Shown here: in pieces, positions 24,738 through 33,451 of the stretch
Position numbering within the stretch: the stretch's first letter is position 1
How the letters are laid out: the number at the start of each line of letters is the position of its first letter
From: an uncultured Muribaculaceae bacterium
GTDB taxonomy: Bacteria; Bacteroidota; Bacteroidia; Bacteroidales; Muribaculaceae
Length of the DNA stretch: 34,249 nucleotides
Reading direction: 5' to 3'
Assembly: GCA_904502025.1 (NCBI GenBank)
Contig: CAJGDJ010000021.1
Location: 1 to 34,249, forward strand
Position numbers and translations under genes: made by a program
Notes under the pieces: generated by a model
The model's input: the letters and a program-made list of their open reading frames with translations, nothing else
What the model was told of the DNA's origin: nothing
Database searches by the model: none

Positions 24738-25328
24738 ATGAAAATTGCGATAATAAAATATAATGCAGGGAATAACTTCTCGGTTGAGTGTGCACTCCGT
24801 CGTCTCGGATATGAAGCTATCGTAACCGACGACCCCAACGAGATACGTCAAGCCGACAAAGTAATATTCCCAGGAGTGGGAGAGGCTCGCAGTGCTATGG
24901 AATATTTACGTGAACATGGGCTTGATGAGATTATAAAAAGTCTCACACAACCTGTTTTAGGCATCTGCATCGGTCAGCAATTAATGTGCCGCCACTCTGA
25001 AGAGGGAAACGTTGATTGCCTCGGCATATTTGACGTTGACGTAAAAAGATTTGACGCATCGGCTTCGGATATGAAAATACCTCACATGGGATGGAACACC
25101 ATCTCCCTTGTCAAAGACGATTTTATACCGGCTGACCTCAACAACAAATATGTGTATTACGTACACAGCTACTACGTGCCGGTCAACGATGCTACAATTG
25201 CCACTACCGATTATATCACACCATATAGTGCAGCTCTACACAAAGATAACTTCTATGCCACACAATTCCACCCCGAAAAGAGTGGAGACATTGGCGAACA
25301 AATACTCAAAAGCTTCATCGAATTATGA
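24738..25328 (+). CDS. hisH: Imidazole glycerol phosphate synthase, glutaminase subunit
   Basis: Class I glutamine amidotransferase that supplies ammonia to HisF. The triad is visible: Cys77 in LGICIGQQLM, His178 and Glu180 in QFHPEKSGD. The 196-residue length and N-terminus (IAIIKYNAGN, FPGVGEA) are typical. Its last codons overlap the hisA start by 4 bases (atga), suggesting coupled translation. Confidence 0.97.
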   Translation: MKIAIIKYNAGNNFSVECALRRLGYEAIVTDDPNEIRQADKVIFPGVGEARSAMEYLREHGLDEIIKSLTQPVLGICIGQQLMCRHSEEGNVDCLGIFDVDVKRFDASASDMKIPHMGWNTISLVKDDFIPADLNNKYVYYVHSYYVPVNDATIATTDYITPYSAALHKDNFYATQFHPEKSGDIGEQILKSFIEL

Positions 25329-26056
25329 TAGATATTATCCCAGCTATTGATGTAATTGACGGAAAATGCGTGCGTCTTACAAAGGGAGACTACGACCGGA
25401 AAACCATATATGCCGACGACCCTCTCGATGTGGCTCGTATGATGGAAGATGCCGGATGTAAGCGATTACACCTTGTGGATCTTGACGGTGCAAAATCAAG
25501 CCATATTGTCAATTATCATGTTCTTGAACGCATCGCCAATGGTACAAATCTCGTTATTGACTTTGGTGGTGGATTAAAGAGCGATGAAGATCTACGCATC
25601 GCATTTGAGAATGGAGCATCAATGATTACCGGTGGTAGTATTGCCGTTAAAGAGCCTGAGATTTTTCAAGGGTGGATTAATCAATATGGTAGTGACAAAA
25701 TAATCCTCGGTGCCGACACTCGCAATGGGAAGATTTCGACATCGGGCTGGATTGACGACAGCAATCACGACATTATTCCGTTTGTGAAAGATTATATGAC
25801 AAAAGGCATCAACAAAGTTATTTCAACCGACATCAACGTTGATGGAATGCTCAGTGGTCCATCAATCAACCTATACAAAGAGATGCTTGCCGAGATGCCA
25901 AATTTGTATCTAATCGCAAGTGGTGGCGTGAGTGCCATGCACGACATTGAAGCTCTCGAAGCAGCCGGGGTGCCGGCAGTGATTGTGGGAAAAGCAATAT
26001 ATGAGAACCGCATTAGCCTCAAGGAATTAGAACAATTTAATTTATTACAACAATAA
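25325..26056 (+). CDS. hisA: ProFAR isomerase (HisA)
   Basis: 1-(5-phosphoribosyl)-5-[(5-phosphoribosylamino)methylideneamino]imidazole-4-carboxamide isomerase, fourth step of histidine synthesis. It is a 243-residue TIM barrel with the two internal half-barrel phosphate sites. Asp9 in IPAIDVIDGKCVRL is the general base and the aspartate of LGADTRNGKI the partner. VDLDGAKS, GGGLKS and ASGGVSAM are phosphate-binding loops. Shares ancestry with the downstream HisF. Confidence 0.97.
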   Translation: MIDIIPAIDVIDGKCVRLTKGDYDRKTIYADDPLDVARMMEDAGCKRLHLVDLDGAKSSHIVNYHVLERIANGTNLVIDFGGGLKSDEDLRIAFENGASMITGGSIAVKEPEIFQGWINQYGSDKIILGADTRNGKISTSGWIDDSNHDIIPFVKDYMTKGINKVISTDINVDGMLSGPSINLYKEMLAEMPNLYLIASGGVSAMHDIEALEAAGVPAVIVGKAIYENRISLKELEQFNLLQQ

Positions 26057-26065
26057 CAATCTATA

Positions 26066-26821
26066 ATGCTTGCAAAACGTATCATACCATGCCTTGATGT
26101 GAAAGATGGCAAAACCGTAAAGGGGGTAAACTTTGTCAACTTTCGCGATGCTGGCGACCCCGTTGCTCTTGGCAAGAAATATAGCGATGATGGAGCTGAC
26201 GAGCTTGTATATCTCGACATCACAGCATCACACGAAGGTCGCAAAACATTTATAGACCTTGTGCGTCGCGTTGCTGAAAATGTGAGCATACCTTTCACTG
26301 TTGGAGGAGGCATCAATCAGGTTGAAGATGTTGAAAAATTACTGAATGCCGGAGCCGATAAAATTTCAATCAACTCGGCAGCTCTACGCAATCCCGACCT
26401 TATTGATGGCATAGCTCGCCGATTTGGCAACCAAGTGTGCGTAACTGCCATCGATGCTCGCATGGAAGGAAATGAATGGGTGTGCTACATCAATGGCGGA
26501 CGAGTATCAACCGGTCGCAAACTTATAGAATGGGCACACGAAGCACAAGAACGTGGAGCCGGTGAAATTCTATTCACTAGTATGGACCACGATGGTGTAA
26601 AAACCGGTTTTGCAAATGAAGCATTGGCTATGCTTCACGACACGTTAAGCATACCGGTGATAGCATCGGGTGGAGCAGGTGATTATTCGCATTTCTACGA
26701 TGTTTTCACTCAAGGAAAAGCCGATGCTGCACTTGCCGCGAGCATTTTTCACTTCAATGAGATACCAATTAACGAATTAAAAGAGTATCTTTGCAAACGA
26801 AATATAAACGTAAGAATATAA
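26066..26821 (+). CDS. hisF: Imidazole glycerol phosphate synthase, cyclase subunit
   Basis: Uses ammonia channelled from HisH to make imidazole glycerol phosphate and AICAR; the AICAR returns to purine synthesis. A 251-residue TIM barrel with Asp11 in IIPCLDVKDGKTVKGVNF and the second catalytic aspartate in TAIDAR (about 130). Loops FTVGGGI and ASGGAGDY bind phosphate. Begins 9 bases after hisA. Confidence 0.97.
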   Translation: MLAKRIIPCLDVKDGKTVKGVNFVNFRDAGDPVALGKKYSDDGADELVYLDITASHEGRKTFIDLVRRVAENVSIPFTVGGGINQVEDVEKLLNAGADKISINSAALRNPDLIDGIARRFGNQVCVTAIDARMEGNEWVCYINGGRVSTGRKLIEWAHEAQERGAGEILFTSMDHDGVKTGFANEALAMLHDTLSIPVIASGGAGDYSHFYDVFTQGKADAALAASIFHFNEIPINELKEYLCKRNINVRI

Positions 26822-26841
26822 ACGCAACGACATAATCGATT

Positions 26842-27438
26842 ATGAGTATTGATTTCAACAAAATGCAAGGACTTGTTCCTGCCATTATCCAAGACGTTCG
26901 CACAAAAAATGTGTTGATGCTCGGATTTATGAATGAAGAAGCATATCAAAAAACCACAGAAACAGGCAAAGTTACATTTTTCAGTCGCACAAAAAATCGC
27001 CTTTGGACCAAGGGTGAGGAGAGTGGAAATTTCCTCAACGTTGTTTCAATTCAAGAAGATTGCGACCACGACACTTTGTTGATTAAGGTAAAACCTGTTG
27101 GACCGGTGTGTCATACAGGTACTGACACCTGTTGGGGTGAAAAAAATGAATGGGGCGTTGAATTTTTCCGTTATCTCCAAGATTTTATCAAACGTCGCTA
27201 CGATGAAATGCCCGAAGGCTCTTACACCACATCATTGTTTAAGAGCGGCATCAATCGCATGGCACAAAAAGTGGGCGAAGAGGCTGTTGAAACAGTTATC
27301 GAAGCAACAAATGGCACCGACGATCGTTTAATCTACGAAGCATCAGACATGATATACCACCTCATCGTTTTGCTCACTTCAAAAGGTTATCGCATTGAAG
27401 ACCTTGCCGAAGAATTAGTAAAACGCCACAAAGAATAA
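26842..27438 (+). CDS. hisIE: Bifunctional phosphoribosyl-AMP cyclohydrolase / phosphoribosyl-ATP pyrophosphatase
   Basis: Carries out steps two and three of histidine synthesis. The N-terminal HisI domain (about 1-110) has FFSRTKNRLWTKGE and the metal-binding run DCDHDTLLIKV with a further Cys pair (PVCHTGTDTCW). The C-terminal HisE domain (about 115-198) has GINRMAQKVGEEAVETVIEA and a helical MazG-like core (EASDMIYHLIVLL). The 198-residue fusion is the usual form in Bacteroidota. It is in the operon with hisH, hisA and hisF; hisG, hisD, hisC and hisB are not in this window. Confidence 0.96.
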   Translation: MSIDFNKMQGLVPAIIQDVRTKNVLMLGFMNEEAYQKTTETGKVTFFSRTKNRLWTKGEESGNFLNVVSIQEDCDHDTLLIKVKPVGPVCHTGTDTCWGEKNEWGVEFFRYLQDFIKRRYDEMPEGSYTTSLFKSGINRMAQKVGEEAVETVIEATNGTDDRLIYEASDMIYHLIVLLTSKGYRIEDLAEELVKRHKE

Positions 27439-27477
27439 TTCCCTAAATCGCATTTATACCCAAAATCAATCAAACCA

Positions 27478-28137
27478 ATGGGAACCATAGTCAAATATCG
27501 TGATGTAGAGATTCTACGCCAAGAACATATTGTTCTAAAAAATGTATCATTCGACATTAATGATGGCGAATTTTTATATCTCATAGGGAAAGTGGGTAGC
27601 GGGAAAAGCAGTTTGCTAAAATCAATGTATTGCGAAATCCCCATCAACACTGGCTCTGCTCAAGTTTTTGACTATGACCTCACAAAAATGAAACGCAAAG
27701 CAATACCAATGCTTCGTAGAGAGATTGGGATTGTGTTTCAGGATTTTCAATTGCTTACCGACCGTAATGTTTATGACAATCTTCGCTTTGTGCTTGACGC
27801 AACCGGGTGGAAGAAGCGAGAAGAAAAAGATGAACGCATTGAGGAGGTATTGAAACAGGTGGGAATGCTCAACAAAAGCTATAAAATGCCTCATGAGCTA
27901 TCGGGAGGAGAGCAACAACGCATTGTAATTGCTCGTGCATTGCTCAACAAGCCTCGCCTAATTCTTGCCGATGAGCCTACCGGAAATCTCGACCCGGCCA
28001 CAAGCGAACAGATAGTGAACCATCTGCACGAAATCGCCAAAAATGGCACAGCAGTTGTAATGGCGACACACAACCTTGCTTTGGTAGAGCAGTTTCCCGG
28101 ACGAGTGTTGCGTTGCGAAGATAAACAACTTGTGTGA
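27478..28137 (+). CDS. ftsE: FtsE-like ABC transporter ATP-binding protein
   Basis: A 219-residue ABC ATPase of the FtsE/LolD-like size class. Walker A is GKVGSGKSS, the Q-loop is FQDFQLLTDRNVYDNL, the signature is LSGGEQQRIVIARAL, Walker B is LILADEPTGNLD, and the switch His is in ATHN. FtsE works with the membrane protein FtsX to control peptidoglycan hydrolases at division. No ftsX or other permease lies beside it here, so the partner must be encoded elsewhere and the FtsE name is by similarity. It begins 39 bases after hisIE and overlaps the frame of a minus-strand gene at its 3' end. Confidence 0.85.
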   Translation: MGTIVKYRDVEILRQEHIVLKNVSFDINDGEFLYLIGKVGSGKSSLLKSMYCEIPINTGSAQVFDYDLTKMKRKAIPMLRREIGIVFQDFQLLTDRNVYDNLRFVLDATGWKKREEKDERIEEVLKQVGMLNKSYKMPHELSGGEQQRIVIARALLNKPRLILADEPTGNLDPATSEQIVNHLHEIAKNGTAVVMATHNLALVEQFPGRVLRCEDKQLV

Positions 28138-28502
28138 CGCTTTGATTTTGACAAACGATTATCCCTTTGTGGGGTGACTTCAATATAATCCACTGCTGGT
28201 GGAGTTGAATTGAGTGTGTCGCTTGGCGATGCACTCGATTTTGTTTGTGAAGGGGTGCATAATGCGGCATATTGCTGTTCTTTGAGAGCGAGTTTAGCCT
28301 CAAATTCTATTAATCGTTTTATGCGAGCGATGACTTGTTGCTGAATTTTTAATAGTATCGGGTCGGAAAACTCTCCAAGAGAGTAATCGCCATTAAGGTT
28401 TCGTTCTACTGCTGCATTGAGAGCATTTGAAGAAGATATACCATTGTCTAATAGTAATGAACGTACCATAGACCACACTCCATTGATGTGTAATTTTGTC
28501 AT
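27891..28502 (-). CDS. Unrecognised protein; frame runs into antisense of ftsE
   Basis: I do not recognise this gene. The first about 120 residues (MTKLHINGVWSMVRSLLLDN, then SSNALNAAVERNLNGDYSLG, then a helix rich in I/K/E/A and Q, then a Ser/Thr/Pro linker) look like real coding sequence. A TAACTTTG -7 element stands about 37 bases upstream. From about residue 122 the frame is simply the reverse strand of ftsE (27891-28137) and has a composition typical of antisense (CCSPPDSS at the end). Two convergent genes overlapping by 247 bases is unusual. A one-base frameshift near 28160 would expose a TAA, so the natural protein may end at about 115-120 residues. Confidence 0.45.
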   Translation of the reverse strand: MTKLHINGVWSMVRSLLLDNGISSSNALNAAVERNLNGDYSLGEFSDPILLKIQQQVIARIKRLIEFEAKLALKEQQYAALCTPSQTKSSASPSDTLNSTPPAVDYIEVTPQRDNRLSKSKRHTSCLSSQRNTRPGNCSTKARLCVAITTAVPFLAISCRWFTICSLVAGSRFPVGSSARIRRGLLSNARAITMRCCSPPDSS

Positions 28503-28538
28503 AATTTTTAAGGATTAAAGGTTAAAATGATTTTGGTG

Positions 28539-28546
28539 CAAAGTTA
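28539..28546 (-). promoter_or_regulatory. -7 element for the minus-strand hypothetical gene
   Basis: The minus strand reads TAACTTTG. No TTG at the normal -33 distance. Its presence supports the gene start at 28502. Confidence 0.55.
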
Positions 28547-28682
28547 ATACATGAAAAAAGGGAAAAACTGCGATAATGCACAAAAATATTTTTTAGACAG
28601 AAGTACAAAAGAACATATTAATTAGTGCATTAAATTGAGGGTTCTATGTCTTTTTATGTCCTCTAAGTCAACTATGGGAAAT

Positions 28683-28763
28683 AAAAAAGCCCCCACAGAG
28701 TATGCGAGGGCGTAGTTCTTAAAACTTCGGCATTTAGCCTTATTGTGATAAGATGTAGAATTA
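28683..28763 (-). ncRNA. tracrRNA of the type II-C CRISPR system
   Basis: Read on the minus strand. The anti-repeat (28761 to 28742) pairs with bases 1-19 of the array repeat through 15 Watson-Crick and two G-U pairs, interrupted by a 2-nt U/U internal loop, the usual lower stem-bulge-upper stem form. A short nexus-like hairpin GGC-TAAAT-GCC (28739-28729) and a second, AGTT-TTAAG-AACT (28726-28714), follow. Last is a 9-bp terminator hairpin (28711-28703 with 28697-28689, two G-U pairs, loop of 5) running into six U (28688-28683). Length is about 81 nt. It is divergent from cas9, with a full promoter just upstream. The strand fixes crRNA synthesis to the plus strand of the array. Ends are predicted, not mapped. 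Confidence 0.88.
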
Positions 28764-28768
28764 TATTG

Positions 28769-28799
28769 CAAATATATAACGTAAATTTTTATTATCAAA
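28769..28799 (-). promoter_or_regulatory. -33/-7 promoter of the tracrRNA
   Basis: On the minus strand TTTG (28796-28799) and TATATTTG (28769-28776) are 19 bases apart. The predicted start (about 28761-28764) coincides with the first base of the anti-repeat. The cas9 start codon is 63 bases away on the other side, so the two transcription units share this region. I see no perfect plus-strand TAnnTTTG for cas9; the closest is TAATTTTA near 28811. Confidence 0.8.
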
Positions 28800-28861
28800 G
28801 ATTAATTTGTTAATTTTACAACAATTATAAACTCTAATTTTTAATTTAAACCTTAAATATT

Positions 28862-31800
28862 ATGTACGAAGATGTTTTAGGCATTGATTTAGGCACCAAT
28901 TCCATTGGATGGGCAATTGTAAGAAAATATCTATATCACTATGAATTATTACATAAAGGAGTTCATATATTTCCTATGGGTGTTACAAATACTGATAAAG
29001 GAGAAGTACCTTCTGTACAAGAACGAACACACGCTAGAGCATTGCGTCGTCTCTACTTTAGACGCAGATTGCGAAAAATTGAAATACTCAAAGTTTTAAT
29101 TGAATATACTTTGTGCCCATTTTTAACTCAAGAGCAACTACTTGAATGGAAACTCAAAAAGAAATATCCATTATCTGAGGAGTTCCTTAAATGGCAACGC
29201 ACAGATGATAATATTGACAAAAATCCTTATCATGATAGACATATCTGCTTAACTCAAAAACTTAATTTAGAAAACGAAAATGAACGCTATATCCTTGGTC
29301 GAGCTTTGTATCATCTTTGCCAACGTAGAGGATTTTTAAGTAATCGCAAAGCTAATTCGCGAGAAAGTGACGGAGAAGTTAAAACATCAATTTCAAATTT
29401 GAGCAAAGAAATTGAAAACTCAGGCTACAAATATATAGGCGAATATTTTTATTTCTTATACAAACGAGGAGAAAAAATTCGAGGTAAATATACTGCTCGT
29501 GATGAACACTATCGCAAAGAATTTAATGCAATATGTGACATGCAAGAGCTTTCTGTTGAATTAGTTACAAAATTAGAAAGAGCCATATTTTTTCAGCGTC
29601 CACTCAAATCTCAAAAAGGACTTGTTGGCAAATGTTCTTTTGAGAAAAACAAAAGTCGATGTCCGTTGTCACATCCTCGATTTGAAGAGTTTAGAATGTT
29701 ATCATTCATAAACAATATCAAAATAAAAACGATGAATGACAACAATTATCGACCACTTGATGAATCAGAAATAAAGCTAATTATACCATTATTTCATCGC
29801 AAAGCTCAATTTGAATTTGAAGATATTGCCAAGGCAATTGCTGGAAAGAAAGTCAACTATGGCTTTAAAGATGATAAAGCAGATGTAGCATATCGATTCA
29901 ACTATAAAATGACTACCAATGTATCAGGATGTCCTGTTACATCGGGGCTTATTGGCGTTTTTGGGAATGATTGGCTTAACGAGATATGTAGTGTGTATCA
30001 AAAAGGAGAAAATAAAACTCAAGAAGAAATTCTTAACGACATATGGCATGTATTATTTTCATTTGATAATAATCAAAAATTAGAGGAATGGGGTCGCAAA
30101 TATTTACAATTGACAGACGAACAGGTTAAAAAATTTATAACAATATCCATTCCTCAAGGATATGCTTCATTAAGCCTAAATGCGATAAATAAGTCTTTAG
30201 TATATTTGCATAAGGGATTGCGATACGATGAATCTATAATGTTGGCAAATATAAAATCAATACTACCTCAACATATCTTAAATAATAACGAATATTTTAC
30301 ACAAATTGAAAGTGACTTAATTAATACAATAACCGATTTTGTATTTGACCCCGATAATCCAAAACGAACAAAGCCTGATGCTATAAGAGAATATCTCGAA
30401 GATATTGTAGAACGTAAAAAGTTAGATAAAATCTATCACCCTTCAATGATTGAAACCTATCCTAACGCTGTAGCAAATAAAGATGGGGTAGTATTATTGG
30501 GAAGTCCTCGCACATCATCTATTCGCAATCCAATGGCAATGCGAGCATTATTTCAACTTAGACATTTAATCAATCAATTGATAAAGGAAGGGAAAATTAA
30601 TCAATACACCAAAGTTAACATTGAGTTTTCTCGCAATTTAAATGATGCGAACAAACGTAAAGCAATAGCATCAGTCCAAACCGATAATAATAAAAAACGG
30701 ACTAAAGCAATAAAAGAAATTCAAAATCATTTCAAAACACAACATAATATTGAATATACACCAAGTGAAAATGAAATTCTAAAATATCTTTTATGGGAAG
30801 AACAAAATCATAGATGCATTTATACTGGAACACAAATTGACATTTCTGATTTTGTAGGAGCAAATCCCAAATATGACATTGAACATACCGTACCACGTTC
30901 AAGAGGAGGTGATGATTCTCAATTAAATAAAACCCTTTGTGAATCAAGGTTTAATCGAGAAATAAAACAAGCAAAACTTCCATCAGAGTTATCCAATTAT
31001 GATGAGATAATGGCACATGTAGTTCAGCAAGGATGGGAAACAAAAATTAAAGATTTAGAAAAACAAATTAGTCGCATTAAAACTTCTAGTGCCAATAATA
31101 AAGTATCGAAAGACAAAATGATTGTAGAACGCCATAAATTAAGAATGGATCTTGATTATTGGCGAGGAAAATATGAACGATTTACAATGAAAGAAGTTCC
31201 AATAGGTTTTTCAAATCGTCAAGGGGTCGATATTGGCATAATAGGACGTTATGCACGAATGTATTTAGGATCTTATTTTAACAAATATATCAATACTACG
31301 AGCAGATCTATAGATATCGAAGATAATATCAGCAGTAATAAGCAAATTTTCACAATTAAAGGAGCCACTACCGCTGAATTTAGAGTGATGTGGGGATTAC
31401 AAGAAGAATATACAAAGAAAGAGCGTATAAACCACGTTCATCATTGTATCGATGCTATTGTAATTGCTTGCATTGACCGAGCACAGTATCAAAAGTGGGC
31501 AACATATAAACAAAATCTAGAAATAAGCCAATGGAATAATTTTACAAAACCTATTTTTGAAAAACCTTGGAAAACTTTTACTGAAGATGTAAAAGCAATC
31601 TCTAATTCAATATTGGTTTCACATTATACTGCTGATAACATGCCTCGCAAAACAAAAAAAGCATTACGAATAAGAGGGAAAATACAGCGAAATGTTGAAG
31701 GAAAAATCAAATATCAACAAGGAGATACTGCTCGTGGAGCACTTCACAATGATAAATTCTATGGTGCCATAAAGAAGAATGATAATATACATTATGTTAT

Positions 31801-32551
31801 CAGAAAACGACTAAGTGAATTAAGCGAATCTGACGTATCTAAAATTGTTGACGAAGTTGTCAAAGAAAAAGTGAGTCAAGCAATTGCTGAACGTGGTTTT
31901 AAAAATGCGTTTGCTGAACCAGTGTGGATGAATAAAGAGAAAAATATTGAAATTAAAAAAGTACGCATTTTCGTTAAGAGTACAAATCCCATACACCTCA
32001 AAAAACATCGAGATTTATCCGATAAAGACTACAAACTGAATTATTATGTTACAAACAAAAACAATTATTGCCTAGCAATATATGAAGGTATCGACAATAA
32101 AGGGAATACCAAACGATCGTATAAAATTGTCAGTAATTTAGAGGCTGCTAAAAAATTAAAACTTAATGCTCGCAAAAACGACGTAGAATTAGTTCCATTA
32201 TCCGATAAAAATGACAATCCTTTAAAATATTTTTTTAAAATAGGCACAATGGTCCTTTTCTACGAAAATTCATCGTCAGAAATAATTAAATGTAATATTT
32301 CTGAACTACATAGCAGATTATACAAAATAACTGGAATAAATATTGACCCAACAGGAAATGGATATGGGTGCATTGTCTTAACTCATTCATCTGAAGCGAG
32401 GTCTTCTAGTGAATTCTCTACAAAAAAAGGTAAATGGAAAATAGGAGAAGATTTAAGACCTTCTATTACATTAAGACACACTCAATTTAATGCACTTGTA
32501 GAAGGTTTTGATTTTGAACTAACAACAACTGGAGAAATTATTTTTAAATAA
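28862..32551 (+). CDS. cas9: CRISPR-associated endonuclease Cas9 (type II-C)
   Basis: A 1229-residue RNA-guided DNA nuclease. RuvC-I is VLGIDLGTNSIGWAI with Asp9. The arginine-rich bridge helix (about 53-80) is ERTHARALRRLYFRRRLRK, and the REC lobe starts at CQRRGFLSNRKAN. RuvC-II is VNIEFSRN with Glu588. The HNH domain (about 645-705) has YDIEHTVPRSRGGDDSQLN with His675 and Asn698, plus a CIYTGTQI segment. RuvC-III is HVHHCIDAIV with His861 and Asp864. All nuclease residues are present, so it should cut both strands. The C-terminal 350 residues hold the wedge and PAM-interacting regions; the PAM cannot be read. cas1 starts 2 bases after the stop. No csn2 or cas4 is present, giving subtype II-C. 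Confidence 0.97.
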   Translation: MYEDVLGIDLGTNSIGWAIVRKYLYHYELLHKGVHIFPMGVTNTDKGEVPSVQERTHARALRRLYFRRRLRKIEILKVLIEYTLCPFLTQEQLLEWKLKKKYPLSEEFLKWQRTDDNIDKNPYHDRHICLTQKLNLENENERYILGRALYHLCQRRGFLSNRKANSRESDGEVKTSISNLSKEIENSGYKYIGEYFYFLYKRGEKIRGKYTARDEHYRKEFNAICDMQELSVELVTKLERAIFFQRPLKSQKGLVGKCSFEKNKSRCPLSHPRFEEFRMLSFINNIKIKTMNDNNYRPLDESEIKLIIPLFHRKAQFEFEDIAKAIAGKKVNYGFKDDKADVAYRFNYKMTTNVSGCPVTSGLIGVFGNDWLNEICSVYQKGENKTQEEILNDIWHVLFSFDNNQKLEEWGRKYLQLTDEQVKKFITISIPQGYASLSLNAINKSLVYLHKGLRYDESIMLANIKSILPQHILNNNEYFTQIESDLINTITDFVFDPDNPKRTKPDAIREYLEDIVERKKLDKIYHPSMIETYPNAVANKDGVVLLGSPRTSSIRNPMAMRALFQLRHLINQLIKEGKINQYTKVNIEFSRNLNDANKRKAIASVQTDNNKKRTKAIKEIQNHFKTQHNIEYTPSENEILKYLLWEEQNHRCIYTGTQIDISDFVGANPKYDIEHTVPRSRGGDDSQLNKTLCESRFNREIKQAKLPSELSNYDEIMAHVVQQGWETKIKDLEKQISRIKTSSANNKVSKDKMIVERHKLRMDLDYWRGKYERFTMKEVPIGFSNRQGVDIGIIGRYARMYLGSYFNKYINTTSRSIDIEDNISSNKQIFTIKGATTAEFRVMWGLQEEYTKKERINHVHHCIDAIVIACIDRAQYQKWATYKQNLEISQWNNFTKPIFEKPWKTFTEDVKAISNSILVSHYTADNMPRKTKKALRIRGKIQRNVEGKIKYQQGDTARGALHNDKFYGAIKKNDNIHYVIRKRLSELSESDVSKIVDEVVKEKVSQAIAERGFKNAFAEPVWMNKEKNIEIKKVRIFVKSTNPIHLKKHRDLSDKDYKLNYYVTNKNNYCLAIYEGIDNKGNTKRSYKIVSNLEAAKKLKLNARKNDVELVPLSDKNDNPLKYFFKIGTMVLFYENSSSEIIKCNISELHSRLYKITGINIDPTGNGYGCIVLTHSSEARSSSEFSTKKGKWKIGEDLRPSITLRHTQFNALVEGFDFELTTTGEIIFK

Positions 32552-32553
32552 TA

Positions 32554-33441
32554 ATGCTTAAGCGAGTACTATATTTGACTACGGCAAAACATCTTTCATT
32601 AAAAGATAATCAGCTAATATTAGCGTCAAAGGATTCATGTGACAACCCACACTATGTCCCAATTGAAGATATTGGGTATATTATAGTGGAAAATCAGCAA
32701 ACATCTTTTTCTATTCCTGTTATAAATGCATTGAGTGAAAACAATGTGGCTGTTGTATTTTGTGGCAAAAATATGATGCCATGCTCAATGTTATTAAATT
32801 TGGATTCAAACTCAACTCAAGGAGAACGATATCGCCATCAATTAACCGCAAATAATATCCTAAAGAAGCATTTGTGGCAACAAATAATTTCTTCAAAAAT
32901 TAAAAATCAAAGTAGATTACTCTATAAATTGGGACTCGATGGGGATAAATTAAAACCAATATATAAAAACGTTAAAAGTGGAGATGCCGACAATCGGGAG
33001 GGGGTTGCAGCACGAATATATTGGAAAGAACTTTTCGGAAAAGAATTTACCCGATATCGAGAAGGTCCTCCACCAAATAATCTCTTAAATTATGGATATA
33101 GTATATTAAGAGCCGCTATTGCACGAGGGTTAATGGGAGCTGGTTTATTTCCTGCATTTGGAATTTTTCACCGAAATAGAAATAATGCCTTTCCTCTTGC
33201 TGATGACATGATGGAACCATTTCGACCATATATCGATGAGATTGTTTATCATTTGTATAATGAGGGAAAAGAGAACCTTGATAAAGAAATCAAACATCAC
33301 ATTGTAAAAACATTATTTTGCGACACAAAATATAAACGTGTAACTCGGCCTTTAGATGTTGGCATAACATACACATGTGCCTCTCTTGCCAAATGTTTTT
33401 TGGGAGATGAAAAGACACTGAATTTTCCTGAATTTAAATAA
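32554..33441 (+). CDS. cas1: CRISPR-associated integrase Cas1 (type II)
   Basis: A 295-residue metal-dependent integrase that, with Cas2, inserts new spacers at the leader end of the array. The N-terminal beta domain (about 1-75) leads to the helical catalytic domain. Metal ligands are visible: Glu149 in REGVAARIYWKELFG, His206 in FGIFHRNRNNAFPLADD and Glu221 in MMEPFRPYID. Length and sequence fit the type II family. The gene follows cas9 by 2 bases and precedes cas2 by 10, forming one operon. Confidence 0.96.
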   Translation: MLKRVLYLTTAKHLSLKDNQLILASKDSCDNPHYVPIEDIGYIIVENQQTSFSIPVINALSENNVAVVFCGKNMMPCSMLLNLDSNSTQGERYRHQLTANNILKKHLWQQIISSKIKNQSRLLYKLGLDGDKLKPIYKNVKSGDADNREGVAARIYWKELFGKEFTRYREGPPPNNLLNYGYSILRAAIARGLMGAGLFPAFGIFHRNRNNAFPLADDMMEPFRPYIDEIVYHLYNEGKENLDKEIKHHIVKTLFCDTKYKRVTRPLDVGITYTCASLAKCFLGDEKTLNFPEFK

Positions 33442-33451
33442 CGATTACTAA

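Noticed and set aside
25792..26316. 174-codon minus-strand frame under hisA and hisF
   Set aside because: It is the antisense of conserved TIM-barrel genes, with Ser/Arg-rich antisense composition and no promoter.
28681..28763. tracrRNA on the plus strand
   Set aside because: The degenerate repeat could in principle be transcribed either way, but the full promoter and the hairpin with U-run are both on the minus strand, and only that strand is complementary to a plus-strand crRNA.
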